DNA of 64,000 nt from Nicotiana tabacum (Eukaryota > Streptophyta > Magnoliopsida > Solanales > Solanaceae): positions 39,908,758-39,972,757 of the forward strand of contig NC_134080.1 of assembly GCF_000715075.1 (NCBI RefSeq), read 5' to 3'. Below, piece by piece: positions 48,601 to 58,806 of the stretch; the first letter of the stretch is position 1, and the number at the start of each line of letters is the position of its first letter. A model generated the notes under the pieces. That model saw only the letters and a program-made list of their open reading frames with translations. It was not told the origin of the DNA and did not search any database. The position numbers and the translations under genes are program-made.

Positions 48601-50272
48601 TTAATACCAGTAAATGACGAGCTAAAAGCTACGGGGAAATTTGAATACATGGATCTTCGAGTTGATGAAGCTGAACATAGCATGGAAATGCACCTTCCAT
48701 ATCTTGCTAAAGTTTTCGAAGGGTATGCTTTTCTAAATTAAATTTCATTTATGTGATGGTTTGATTCAGAGATAACTTTTAAAGTTACTACGACAGGTAT
48801 CCAGTGAAAATTGTGCCTATTTTGGTTGGGTCTCTTAGTGCTGAAAGTGAAGCCCTTTATGGACGGTTACTCGCAAAATATGTAGATGACCCAAAGAATT
48901 TCTTCTCAGTGTCTTCGGATTTTTGTCATTGGGGTTCAAGGTGAGTTTGATTCACCAATGTTGCATGTAGTTATATCTTGATCATATACAGAAAATATGA
49001 TCCTTATTCTGATGGCAATCATCCTTGTTGGTGCTGCGTGAATTCTATTTGGTCTTGTTGAAATAATTGGGAAATTTACCTGAAGACCGAACTTCAATTA
49101 GTTATTTTTGGTGCATTGGGATCTTTAAGTATTGATTGGTAGATCTCAGAGACTCAGACTGACTAAAGATGGGCAGAAATCTGGAAGTTTAATAATCTGA
49201 TCCACATTACACTTGTGTTTGCAGAGACGTATACAGTGTAAAAGCTCGCTAATATCATGTATTTTTGCCGAAAAAATTATTAAAATGTACAAATAATAAA
49301 TTTTGAACCCATTAAATTAGATGAGATGTGGTAGAATTGTGAATCTGAACCCGTAAAATTTAATTTCTGGATCCGCCTCTGTGTGTTTGATAATAATGGT
49401 CAAACAGGAAAGCAGAACAATCACATATTATACTACAATATAGCTGCAATAAACTGATTATGAATTTATTTAACCATACTGGTCCACGTAAAGTTTTGTC
49501 TCATCGAAGACATAGTTCAATTCTCGTTTCTAAAAAGAGATGGTAAGTGCATGGTATCTGAGTAACTTCTAATCATGGCTCATTGCTTCTAGATGGACTA
49601 TCACGGCAAAAAAAAAAGTGTTTGCATTGTAATGTTTCTTAGTCTGATGATGGATTCTCATTTTACCTGATACATATATTCCTTGGAATCTTTCTTTACA
49701 CCAATTGGGCTTTTAATTGTTAGGTTCAACTACATGCATTATGACAAAAGCCATGGAGCTATTTACAAATCTATTGAAGCCTTGGATAAAATGGGTATGG
49801 ATATTATAGAAACAGGAGACCCGGATGCATTTAAACAGTACCTGTCGGAGACGGACAACACCATTTGTGGACGCCATCCAATTAGCGTTTTTCTCCATGT
49901 AAGTCTCCTCCTCTCTTTTTTGATAAATTGTTTTTTCCTGAAAGGTGTTGTCTTCCTGTTGTCTATGTGGTAACCGGTTAGCATACAACCTTTTTCTAAG
50001 ATTATTTATGTTTCAATAAACTTCTTGATTTACCTATCTATGTCAGGCTGGGTTGGGGGTGTTCGCTTTACTTTATTATGTTGTCTGGTTCACTAATTAT
50101 GTTATACTCTTAAATGTCTTTTATCTTCTATTTTTCACTCACGCAGATGCTGAAAAACTCCTCGACTAAGATAAAGATTAGATTCCTTCGATATGAACAA
50201 TCGAGCCAGTGCAAATCTATGAGAGACAGCAGCGTAAGCTATGCATCTGCAGTGGGGAAAATTGATGCTTGA
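42611..50272 (+). CDS. MEMO1: MEMO1 homologue (Memo family protein), eight exons
   Basis: Exons: 42611-42662, 44933-45017, 45098-45166, 45921-46033, 48611-48722, 48797-48940, 49724-49898, 50147-50272. All seven introns are GT-AG, phases match and the joined 876 nt encode 291 residues with no stop, the usual Memo length. The conserved metal-site residues are visible: H47 ([12 protein letters not shown]), H79 ([11 protein letters not shown]) and C240 (NTICGRHPI). Other hallmarks are [19 protein letters not shown] and a C-terminal YEQSSQC. The family (Pfam Memo) resembles class III extradiol dioxygenases. Animal MEMO1 acts in cell motility signalling and binds copper or iron; the plant role is not established to my knowledge. 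There is no targeting peptide, so it is probably cytosolic. The ATG begins the conserved [12 protein letters not shown] segment, which fixes the start. Confidence 0.97.
42663..43069 (+). other. MEMO1 intron 1, left part
   Basis: AT-rich intron sequence without recognisable genes. A 34-bp segment at 42948-42981 (TCTTTGAATAAATTGTG...) is repeated at 43953-43986, just beyond the LINE. Confidence 0.7.
43070..43945 (-). mobile_element. 5'-truncated RTE-type LINE in MEMO1 intron 1
   Basis: The minus-strand translation gives the end of a RTE reverse transcriptase ([36 protein letters not shown]) with stops, then a deleted version of the C-terminal region seen at 21696-22124. The 3' end on the minus strand carries CTATCGGAAACA and a (TTG)n tail at 43070. 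The intron therefore hosts it antisense to the gene. A 34-bp direct repeat near both sides may be a target duplication. Confidence 0.85.
44059..44200 (-). mobile_element. (TTG)-tailed RTE/TS-SINE-type fragment in MEMO1 intron 1
   Basis: On the minus strand this shows GGGTCTTTCGGAAACAGCC, TGCGTACACACTACCCTCC and a short TTGTTGTAA tail. These are the 3' hallmarks shared by Solanaceae TS SINEs and their partner RTE LINEs. I cannot tell a truncated LINE from a SINE here; no clear tRNA-like A/B boxes were found. Its far edge is uncertain and may extend to about 44330. Confidence 0.6.
44414..44631. mobile_element. Stowaway MITE in MEMO1 intron 1
   Basis: 218 bp with terminal inverted repeats CTCCCTCCGTTTCAATTTAT and its complement, flanked by TA on both sides (44412-44413 and 44632-44633), the target duplication of Tc1/mariner-type Stowaway elements. 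No coding capacity. Confidence 0.92.
45458..45700. mobile_element. Stowaway-like MITE in MEMO1 intron 3
   Basis: Starts TA-CTCCCTCTCTATCCCAAATT; the right end CAATTTGGGATGGGGGAGGG is close to its inverse complement and is followed by TA. About 243 bp, more decayed than the intron 1 copy. Confidence 0.78.
46034..46964 (+). other. MEMO1 intron 4, left part
   Basis: About 930 bp with no gene recognised. The stretch 46790-46930 is less AT-rich and looks like an old repeat remnant, but I could not assign it. Confidence 0.6.
46981..48186 (-). mobile_element. 5'-truncated L1-type LINE in MEMO1 intron 4
   Basis: Flanked by a 19-bp target duplication CAATTTTCAAAGTAGATTT (46965-46983 and 48187-48205, overlapping the tail). 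The poly-A tail is the T-run at 46981-46992. The minus-strand protein is the C-terminal end of a plant L1 ORF2: [19 protein letters not shown], then [13 protein letters not shown], and after one in-frame stop the zf-RVT region ([32 protein letters not shown]). A frame of 93 codons (47866-48147) and one of 171 codons (47350-47865) are separated only by a stop, so the insertion is fairly young. Confidence 0.92.
48206..48610 (+). other. MEMO1 intron 4, right part
   Basis: About 400 bp of AT-rich intron with no feature recognised. Confidence 0.7.
49222..49381. mobile_element. hAT-type MITE in MEMO1 intron 6
   Basis: 160 bp. Ends are CAGAGACGTATACAG and CTGGATCCGCCTCTG (imperfect inverted repeats of the CAGAGGCGGATCCAG type), flanked by a perfect 8-bp duplication TGTGTTTG at 49214-49221 and 49382-49389. 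The 8-bp duplication identifies the hAT superfamily. Confidence 0.88.
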
Positions 50273-50949
50273 ACTTTATTATTACAGAAATTAATTCTCT
50301 CTGGAGAAGCTAATTATGTGGATTTTAGTCAAAATGACAGTGTAATCTAACAATGTCTGCCTCTGACATTGGACCATCTTATTCTGGGTTCCGTTATTTA
50401 AAATTTCATACTGCTAAATTATTAACCCCATAAGTTAAACGAGTTCCTTGATGTAATTGCTCTGTATAGGTTTGTGGAGGAAGAGATACGTAGGTCTCTT
50501 TATTTACATGGTTATGCGTTTGATGTTGGAGTAACTTCTTATGCTGAGACTAGCGCTATTCTCTTCAAATGAATTAGGTCTTTAAAAAAAGGTAAAAAAT
50601 AAACTAATTCCTAAGAGATAATTCAAACACATTGTGTTTCCTCATAAAAACATGCTCACTTTTGATTATTCGAGAGTTTATTCGAATCGTACCCGATAAT
50701 ATTTTCACAGTTTTTAGTGGCCATGCTTTTAAAATTGTTTTTTCATTAAACAAGACTCAGAGAAAGAAGAGGTGAAAAGAAAATTGAACCCACACATGTT
50801 GTGCATCAAAAGGGAAGGCCGAAAATGTTGGGTGAATTGACAGGAATGGGAGCGTAAGGGTTGGTCTTAGTTGAATGTCCCTAAAATTAGCAGTATTTAA
50901 AATCTAGCCCTCAACCCGCACATAGTTATTGTTTTACAATATTTTTCTA

Positions 50950-51170
50950 CCTGATTGATAGAGTTTATACTATATCTTCACTCTAGTTATCCATTAAGTT
51001 GTTCATCAAAGTCAACCAAATTAGCATGATTTTGCTTTTCCGGAATTTCTCTTCCGGATTGATAAAATTTATGTTATATTTACTTTACCTATCTGCTAAG
51101 TTGTTCATCAAAGTCTACCTAATTGATAGTATAATTTTTCTCTGTTGTTTTAACAAAGTGTTCTTCGAGT
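50950..51170. repeat. Diverged tandem duplication of about 105 bp
   Basis: TAAGTTGTTCATCAAAGTC occurs at 50995-51013 and 51098-51116, with related sequence on both sides (CTGATTGATAGAGTTTATACT and CGGATTGATAAAATTTATG). Confidence 0.7.
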
Positions 51171-52189
51171 TTGTAACTTTAATTTTAATCAAACTACCCA
51201 AGTGTACTCTAAATGATCTCAAATTTGAAACAGAGCTTTCAAAACCAAACACAAATAATCCAATCACCAATTTAGTAAAAAAAAATACCAAATTAAAAAG
51301 ACTCACATTGTCTTTTTAACACTTTCTAGGTCCAATAATAGAGTTTTGAGCTTTTTACAATATATTACTAAATCAGTATTTGAACTTAAAATTTAAGCAT
51401 AAATTATTAACATTCAAATAATTTTAACAATAATTGATCATTAACTTTTTACTTTCCACCACTAAACAAGAATTCTAAGATTTAAATATTGAAGAAGTAT
51501 GGTGTTCAAGTAAAACAACAAAAATATTTGCTTAGACCGTAAAAAAGGAGATATTATGCCAAGACCAATCAAGTTGGAGAACATGCCATGCAATTGTTTG
51601 AAAAATATTGGGAGTTTTATAACTTTACCCATAAAAACTAAACTAATTACTCTTGCTTATCCATTTATTTTTCTACCCGCCAAACTAATATTCTTCCTAC
51701 CCATTGCAGCTTTTGTGGGTAATTGTTTCTTATCGTCTTCTTTTTTCTTTTTTATTTCTCTGCTTTTATTTTTTCTCATTTTTTATTTATTCTTTCCTGT
51801 ATTCTTTATCCTTTTTTCTGTTCATATTTTTTTTCCAGAATCATATTATTCTTTATTTTCTTTATTCACCACAATCTGGTTTTATACTCAATTTGGCTCG
51901 TTTCTTTTCTTCTTTCTTTTTTCTTTCCTTTTGTTTATTTTTTTAATTTTGCGTTCTTTTTCTAATTTCATTCAATTTTTTTAATTTTTTTTATATTACT
52001 ATTTTATGTCTTCCGACACCTACTTCTTATACAATAAATATTATTTTCATGGAACTCCATCAACAAAATTCATTTAAGAAATATTTGCAAGGACCTAGTT
52101 GGAAATTTTTTTTAAAAAAAAAACTTATTCATTACGGTATACTTTTATATTATATTGTATACTACACCACTATAATGTTACTATAACCA

Positions 52190-52480
52190 TGACTTTAGCT
52201 TTGCACAATAGCACCTAGATGATTCAACAAATAGCAGTTGAAGTATACTATTATGGTATACCGTATACTATTACAGCATATTGTTGCAGTATATTGCATA
52301 TTATTGCAGTATACCGTTATAGTACTGCAGTATAACTATACACTCCTATAGTATATTGTATACTGTAGCGGTATACTGTTAGGTAACTGTGTTCTTTTTC
52401 GATTATTACAGTATACCGTTGCAGTATATTATATACTATAACAATAGTATATCGTAGCGGTATACTGTTTGATAATTGCG
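52190..52480. repeat. TATAC-rich palindromic low-complexity block
   Basis: More than fifteen copies of GTATAC, AGTATA or TATACT in both orientations within 290 bp, spaced about 10-20 bp, with GCAGTATA and GCGGTATACTG variants. No coding. Confidence 0.75.
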
Positions 52481-52770
52481 TTCTTCTTTGATTTTCAGCT
52501 GAAAAATTCGATCTCAATCACCTCAAATCAGCTCCAATTGCGATCAAACTTCAGTATGAACTTTTCAGAAGATACTATAAGCAATATTTAATAACACCCA
52601 CTTTGAATCAAACAAGAAATCTTCAAAATAAAAATTTTAAATTCAAGAGTTTCAAGCCCAACATTGGTGGTTATTCAAATAAGTTTATTTGAGCCAGAAG
52701 ACTAGTGAGAAATTATATGAGCCGATAGGTTAATAGAGGGCATATATATAAGACAAATCTAATATGTTAG

Positions 52771-53481
52771 TGTTATACAATAAAGATTGTAAAGTAAAGA
52801 CAAGTATAGAGAGAAACTGATATAGTATTCGAATTCAAACTGATGTACATAATGAACTGAAATCTCTTCTATTTATAGAAGAAATGAAGGTGTTGTGTAA
52901 GCTGCTACTATACCAGATATGAATAATCTTCTATTGAGAGTAATATTTATCCATAACGGAGTACTGAAAAGATAAGCTCATTGTACCAGGTATAGATAAT
53001 CTTCTACTGGAGGTAATGTTTATCCATAACGGAGTACTGAAAGGATAAGCTCATTATACCTGGTATAGATAATCTTCTACTGGGGGTAATGTTTATCCAT
53101 AACAGAGTACTGAAAGGATAAGCTCATTGTATCCGGTATGGATAATCTTCTATCGGGGATAATATTTATTCATAATGGAGTATTGAAACGATAAGCTTAT
53201 TATACCCGGTATGGATAATCTTCTGCCGGGAGTAATGTATCCATAACAGAATATCGAACGGATAAACTTATTATACCCGGTATGGATAATCTTCTATCGG
53301 GGATAATATTTATCCATAACCGGGTACCGAAGTGATAAGCTTCTTCAGGAGGCTTATTTCCAATACAGTACTAAATAGATAAACATATTTACGACGGAGT
53401 CCCATATGGATAAGCTTCTTCAGGAATCTTATTTACAACGGGGTACTAAATGAACATCCATAATATAATATATTTATAACA
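52771..53481 (-). repeat. 3' LTR of copia-2 (711 bp) with 73-bp internal repeats
   Basis: Bounded by TG...CA and aligned with 57748-58173. It contains about six tandem copies of a 73-bp unit (about 52911-53350) recognised by GATAATCTTCTACTGG and TTATCCATAACGGAGTACTG. Confidence 0.9.
52911..53350 (-). repeat. 73-bp tandem repeats in the copia-2 LTR
   Basis: About six units plus degraded ones to 53450, progressively more diverged to the right. The other LTR has at least four units (57889-58173) before it is cut. Confidence 0.88.
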
Positions 53482-53499
53482 CTCCCCCTTGGATGTTCA

Positions 53500-54350
53500 T
53501 TAAAAGATAATGTGCCTCATTAAAACCTTACTACGAAAAACCACATGGGAAAAAATCCTAGTGAAGGAAAAAGAGTACAATATTTAGTAATACGCATTTT
53601 TAGGTGCCTCATTAAAAACCTTGTAAGGAAAACCCCATGGGAAAAAACTTTAGTAAGGAAAAAAGAGTGCATCGCGTATTTTACTCCCCCTGATGAAAAC
53701 CTTGTTTCAAATATTTGAGTCTCCGCATTCTAATATTGTATCTGCATAACCAATACGATCTGCACCATATTTGTTAGTATTAGCAAGATACTTAAATGCA
53801 TAACAATTGCACTGAGATAGAGTATTTCAGGACCAAGGAGTTCCTCACCCTCTTCTGGAGGCCGGAACGGATCCTTATTCACTTCAAGTGATCGAACACC
53901 CATTGGTGTACTTAATGGGTGCGCTTTGTCCATGTAAAAGCGTTTAATTACCCTTTCTGCATAGGCAAATTGATGGATAAAGATCTCGTCTGCTAAATAT
54001 TCAATTTGCAGACCAAAGACAATTTTTTATTTTTCCAAGATCTTTCATCTCAAATTCTTTCTTAAGCTATTCAATTGCCTTTTTGGAGTTCTTATGGAGT
54101 TCCAACAAGATTTATGTCATCAACATAAACAGCAAGTATAACAAATTATGATGATATTTTCTTTATAAAAATACATGGACAAATAACAGCATTTATGTAA
54201 TCTTCTTTCAGCAAATATTTACTGAGGCGATTATACCATACGCGCCCAGGTTGCTTTAAACCGTACAAAGATCTTTATAATTTGATCGAGTACATTTTTT
54301 CAAGATTTTGAATTATATGCTTCATGCATTTTAAATCCTTCAAGTATCTT
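53500..54350 (-). pseudogene. Copia-2 reverse transcriptase and RNase H start
   Basis: Minus-strand fragments in shifting frames: SLYGLKQPGRVWYNRLSKYL (about 54260-54200), YVDDINLVGTP (about 54130-54100), FIHQFAYAERVIKRFYMDKA (about 53975-53920) and MDKAHPLSTPMGVRSLEVNK (53933-53730). Stops and shifts interrupt every part. Confidence 0.85.
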
Positions 54351-55450
54351 CATATAAATTTAATCAAATAATCATATAGGTTATGGCTTGTATCTAAATG
54401 ATATGACATCTTCAAGTGTCTGGACTGCTGGTTCGATCCTCACAATCTTTTACAATATTGTGCACTATATAGTATCAAATATATTGTCTACGATCATTTT
54501 GTATTAGTTCCTAAGCGACATAACTTGTTGAGATCTCATCACTTTCTTTATTTTCAGGTACCTGAACTTCTTCGGGAGTTTCATGAAATGTTATGTCGTG
54601 GGCTCTTCTAGAGCTTATTTCATCCTCATTATGATCATTAGCTCCTATCATTTTTCAAGGATTGTTACCTTTGGAACCGATTGGTCTACCACGCTTCATG
54701 CGTACAGTAAACTCTATCCTTCAGGGACTTTAATTTTAATAGGAGCATTTGCAGCTGAAATATGATATTAAAATTTGGATCAGCAAATGCTTCTGGCATT
54801 TGACTTGAGGATCATATTAATGATAATTCGATTCATATAACATATTTTTCAGTTGTTTATTTCATCCCCCAAATGTTAGAAAAATTAACATATATCCCCA
54901 ATCTTCTTTGGGAAACATATCTTTGTGTATTGTGGTAGAGAAATTAATCATATACCATACATCAAAAGATAGTAAAAATATTTGATTTCTGATCCTAAAC
55001 CAATTGTGAGATGAGGACTTTATCATATATTGTTGGTCTGATGCATACAAGTGTTGTTGTATGTAATTTAGAATATCTTAGACCAACACATGAAGCTTTG
55101 TTTTCATAAGCAATAGTTTAGCAATTAGTAGGAGGTATTCAATGCTAAACCAACTTGGATATAAACCAACACTATCAAGATGAATTGTTTTGATTTCATA
55201 ATCTGAAAGTTATGCTCTTAATTGAGAAAAGCAATCTCAAATGTCAAATTGCAGGTTGACAATAAACATACATGTAACCATATTATATATGCATCTATAA
55301 GTGGTTCACATGATAGGTGAATGGGCCCATATTCACCTTTTATATATTCCAAAATTCAGGGGTCTTAGTCCCAACTTTAGTCGGTATAATATTATGAGAA
55401 CAAGCAACACAGGAGAATTCTTGAAGAATCTTCTGGTTTTTCAGTATATG
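54351..55450 (-). pseudogene. Copia-2 integrase end and hinge region
   Basis: On the minus strand 54560-54770 gives the basic hinge (SAANAPIKIKVPEG, KRGRPIGSKGNN in pieces, HETPEEVQVPE). The part at about 54860-55060 gives an integrase C-terminal region with IRPTIYDK and QRRLGIYV in different frames. The catalytic core is not clearly visible. Confidence 0.65.
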
Positions 55451-56676
55451 CTTATCATAATTCTCAAATAGCTCATTTAAAAATGGCAAATGAAAACTTC
55501 AAGTTTATCATGGCATGTGCTATCTCTTAGTAAACTTTTAGTTTACTATGGCATAAACTTTTGCATTAGTAAACTTCTGATTTACTATGATACATGATGT
55601 AGTACAAATTGAAGAATAAGGCGGGTAACTTCTCACATACATATTATTTTACCCCATATGATTGTGGAAACATAAAGATTTTCAATCTTCCAATCATTTG
55701 TAGTATCAATATAATAGCCACTTGTACTAGTAAACTTCAGGTTTACTACAACATATGTTTTGACCATAATCATATAATATGAATGACATATTTTTATATA
55801 AACTCTTCAAGAGCCTTCATTTATTATCCACAGTCTAATATTTATCGGACACTACTGGTGTCATGTGTCTTCTAGACAAACAGTTAGCTCTTCAGGAGTT
55901 GTTGATATATTTTGTACTATCAAATATTGCTCAGACACTTCTGGTATCATGAGAGAAAATCACAATCAAATAAACAATGTAAAACAATTGTTTAAGCACA
56001 AGAAAACTCTTCTTCATAATATTTTCCTACTTCAGAAGGCAATTTCAATTGTGTTACTTCTTCAGGAGCAAATTTAAAATATAAAATATTGAGTATATAT
56101 TCTCTCAACTATATTACCTCTTCTGGAGGTGAATTGTAATCTATTCACATCAAGAGCGCGTTCATATTTACCAAATTTATTAATATTGTCACATTCACTT
56201 TAGGGAATGGATTAATATTATCAAAAGTTCTCATCCTTCAGGAAAACGAACATAATTATCTGAATGCGCATTAATCGCATCAAATTATGATGCCTCAACC
56301 TCTTTTAAAATATTTACTACTTCAGGAGCAAATTGAGGCGTGCATTTAATATATAGAATATTTATGTAGCTTATCTTCAATTGTAACCCTAAAAAGCCTA
56401 AATTATCACTTCTGGTGATCATAGGCATATACCACTTCTGGTGGTTAACAAAATATAATTACAATGAGATATACGAAATATAACCACTTCTGGTGGTTGT
56501 ATATTTCTTGCAAACTCTGCTAGAGTTTAAGTTGATCTAATAATGTTATCCATATTCTTCAAAATGACATAAATAAGATATATTATAGTAAACATTATTA
56601 TCAAAGCATGATTTTTATTTATGTACAATAATTACATAACCATACTATATATTACAAAAAACAAAAATTAAAATAT
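55451..56676 (-). other. Copia-2 segment with repeated TTCTG-loop hairpins
   Basis: Protease and integrase core would be expected here, but I recognise neither. Instead the sequence CACTTCTGGTGG or CTTCAGGAG recurs about ten times. Four of them are perfect hairpins with the same loop TTCTG (56116-56130, 56405-56419, 56431-56445, 56483-56497). Confidence 0.6.
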
Positions 56677-57747
56677 TTACATTTCTACAGATTCACCACC
56701 GATTACATGACTTGTTTCTCCTTCTGGGAGTGCAAAGTAATCAGCTACATCCAAATGCATGAAGTCTAAATTATCTTCAGAAATAAAATTTGCTTCAACA
56801 TTTTTCTCTGTCTTCTTCAGGGAGGCTTGATAAAGCTCAACCAGGTGCTTTGACGTACGGCAGGTATGTGACCAATGCCCTTTTCCTCCATATCTATAAC
56901 ATGCATTTTCTGCATTTGGTGCTTGCATTGCTTTATGCTTTTGTTCCTTCCTTTTCCTCTGCTGGTGGCGAGGAGGGTTCTTTGGTGCATTATTATTACC
57001 ATGATTAGAGTTTCTTCCCCGACCACGGCCATGACCACGACTGGGACCACGACCTCTTCCACGTCTAGCTTAGTGGAAGTTCGTCTCATTCACTTCGGGA
57101 AATGGACAAGAACTAGCAGGTCGGCTTTCATAGTTTTTTATTAATAACCCATTATGTTGCTCGACTATAAGAAGATGTGAGATAAGTTCAGAATACTTTT
57201 TAAATCCCATCTTTCGATATTGCTGTTGCAGGAGCATATTCGAGGCATAAAAAATGGTGAAAGTTTTCTCCAACATATCATGATCAGTAATATTATCACC
57301 ACATAATTTCAATTGGGAAATAATTCTGAACATAACAGAATTATATTCACTTATAGATTTAAAATCTTGTAGCCTTCGATGAGTCCAATCATAACATGCC
57401 TGTGGAAGAACGACCATGTTTAGGTGGTCATATCTATCTTTCAAATTATTTCACAGTATGACCAGATCTTTAATAGTAAGATATTCCATTTTCAGGCCCT
57501 CGTCAAGGTGATGACGTAGGAATATCATTGCTTTGGCACGGTCTTGGTTTGATGCCTGATTTTTATCCTTGATGGTGTCTGCCAGACCCATCGCATCAAG
57601 CACCCAAGACATGTAGCTTTTGCCCGATATATTTAGGGCTATAAATTCAAGTTTAGAAAGATTTGACATTATATAGAAAAAGAAAGTTCGTAGCTCATAT
57701 ACTTTCAAAGTATTTGCTCGAGATGTCAGAGTCTCGTGCTGATAACA
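56677..57747 (-). pseudogene. Copia-2 gag
   Basis: The minus-strand start MSNLSKLEFIALNISGKSYM lies near 57670. This frame runs to 57451. After a frameshift, 57444-57070 carries the UBN2/gag-polypeptide core (RYDHLNMVVLPQACYDWTH, YNSVMFRIISQLKLCG). After another, 56928-56677 carries a CCHC-like knuckle CYRYGGKGHWSHTC. The lost frames show an inactive copy; the protein would be the particle-forming Gag. Confidence 0.85.
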
Positions 57748-58173
57748 TGTTATAAAATAAAGACTGTAAAGTAAAGACAAGTATAGAGAGAAACTGATAT
57801 ATTATTCGAATTCTGACTGATGTATATAATGAACTGAAATCTCTTCTATTTATAGAAGAAAGGAAGCTGATGTGTAAGATGCAACTATACCAGATATGGA
57901 TAATCTTCTACTGAGAGTAACAGAGTACTGAAAGGATAAGCTCATTGTACCAGGTATAGATAATCTTCTACTGGAGGTAATGCTTATCCATAACGGAGTA
58001 CTGAAAGGATAAGCTCATTGTACCCGGTATAGATAATCTTCTATTGAGGGTAATGTTTATCCACAACGGAGTACTGAAAGAATAAGCTCATTGTATCCGA
58101 TATGGATAATCTTCTACCGAGGGTAATATTTATCCATAACGGAGTATTGAAAGGATAAACTTATTATACCCGG
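57748..58173 (-). repeat. 5' LTR of copia-2, truncated by element R
   Basis: Aligns with 52771-53220 (ACTGATATA...ATTCGAATTC and the 73-bp repeats) and stops at 58173 directly before the R LTR start. The 3' remainder should appear after R, outside the window. Confidence 0.9.
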
Positions 58174-58734
58174 TGTAAGCACGTGATTTTTGACCCTCCC
58201 CGGGAATTTTTACGTCCTTAAGCTTAAATATCTAATTTAGGACTAGTATAGCCATTTTAACTATTTTTACTTTATTTCGTTGCAAAAAGAAATTTCAAAA
58301 AATATATATATAAATTTTAGTTTATGTATCTCTCATAAACTTGAAAAATACAAAAATTGTACTTTATTTTTGTACTTTATAATTTCGAAAATTACAAAAA
58401 AAAAATATAAGTAAAATATAGTTCTATTAAGGTTTTATAGTCATTTTAACTTTGAAAAATACAAAAATATTACCTCATATTTTATCTTAATATTTAAAAC
58501 GAAAATTACAAAAAAATAGTTTCATTAATATTTTGTAGCTATTTTAAATATTGAAAAAATATTTAAAAAAGATATAGTTTTGTTTAAATACTAGTCTTAT
58601 TTTTGGTAGTTATTTTACTTACATAGGACTAGTTAAGCAACGTGTTCCTATTTCTCGGGTCCGGGCAAAAGAATAATATTCGGGTTCAAAATACCCGGTT
58701 TTAGGCCTAATTTTCGGACCTAGCCCATAATAAA

Positions 58735-58806
58735 CCGTGTCCAGGACACGTGGGGAACCCCACCACGCGTGGGGGACATATGCCTTGAACCCCACCACGC
58801 ATGGGG
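58735..58806 (+). repeat. Cluster of short inverted repeats in the R LTR
   Basis: CGTGTCC/GGACACG, then CCCCACCACGCGTGGGG and CCCCACCACGCATGGGG. CACGTG also occurs at about 58747, the core of a plant G-box. Confidence 0.7.

Larger units (their letters stand above)
50273..52770 (+). other. MEMO1 3' flank, no gene
   Basis: The first few hundred bases should hold the 3' UTR; no single polyadenylation signal stands out. The segment 50950-51170 is a diverged tandem duplication of about 105 bp containing TAAGTTGTTCATCAAAGTC twice. 51540-52010 is pyrimidine-rich low-complexity sequence whose open frames are composition artefacts. 52190-52480 is dense in GTATAC/AGTATA palindromes. Confidence 0.75.
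52771..58173 (-). mobile_element. Copia-2: degenerate Ty1/copia element, 5' LTR broken by element R
   Basis: The 3' LTR is 52771-53481 and the 5' LTR begins at 57748 and is cut at 58173 by R. Minus-strand order is gag (57740-56677), an unassigned segment, integrase, hinge, RT and RNase H (to about 53500), then a polypurine tract CCAAGGGGGAG at 53482-53492. All domains have frameshifts and stops. The left flank shows no verifiable target duplication because the other end is beyond the window. Confidence 0.88.

Noticed and set aside
51556..51984. 142-codon hydrophobic ORF, possible membrane protein
   Set aside because: The sequence is a T-rich low-complexity tract; phenylalanine/leucine/serine richness and parallel ORFs in the other two frames reflect composition.
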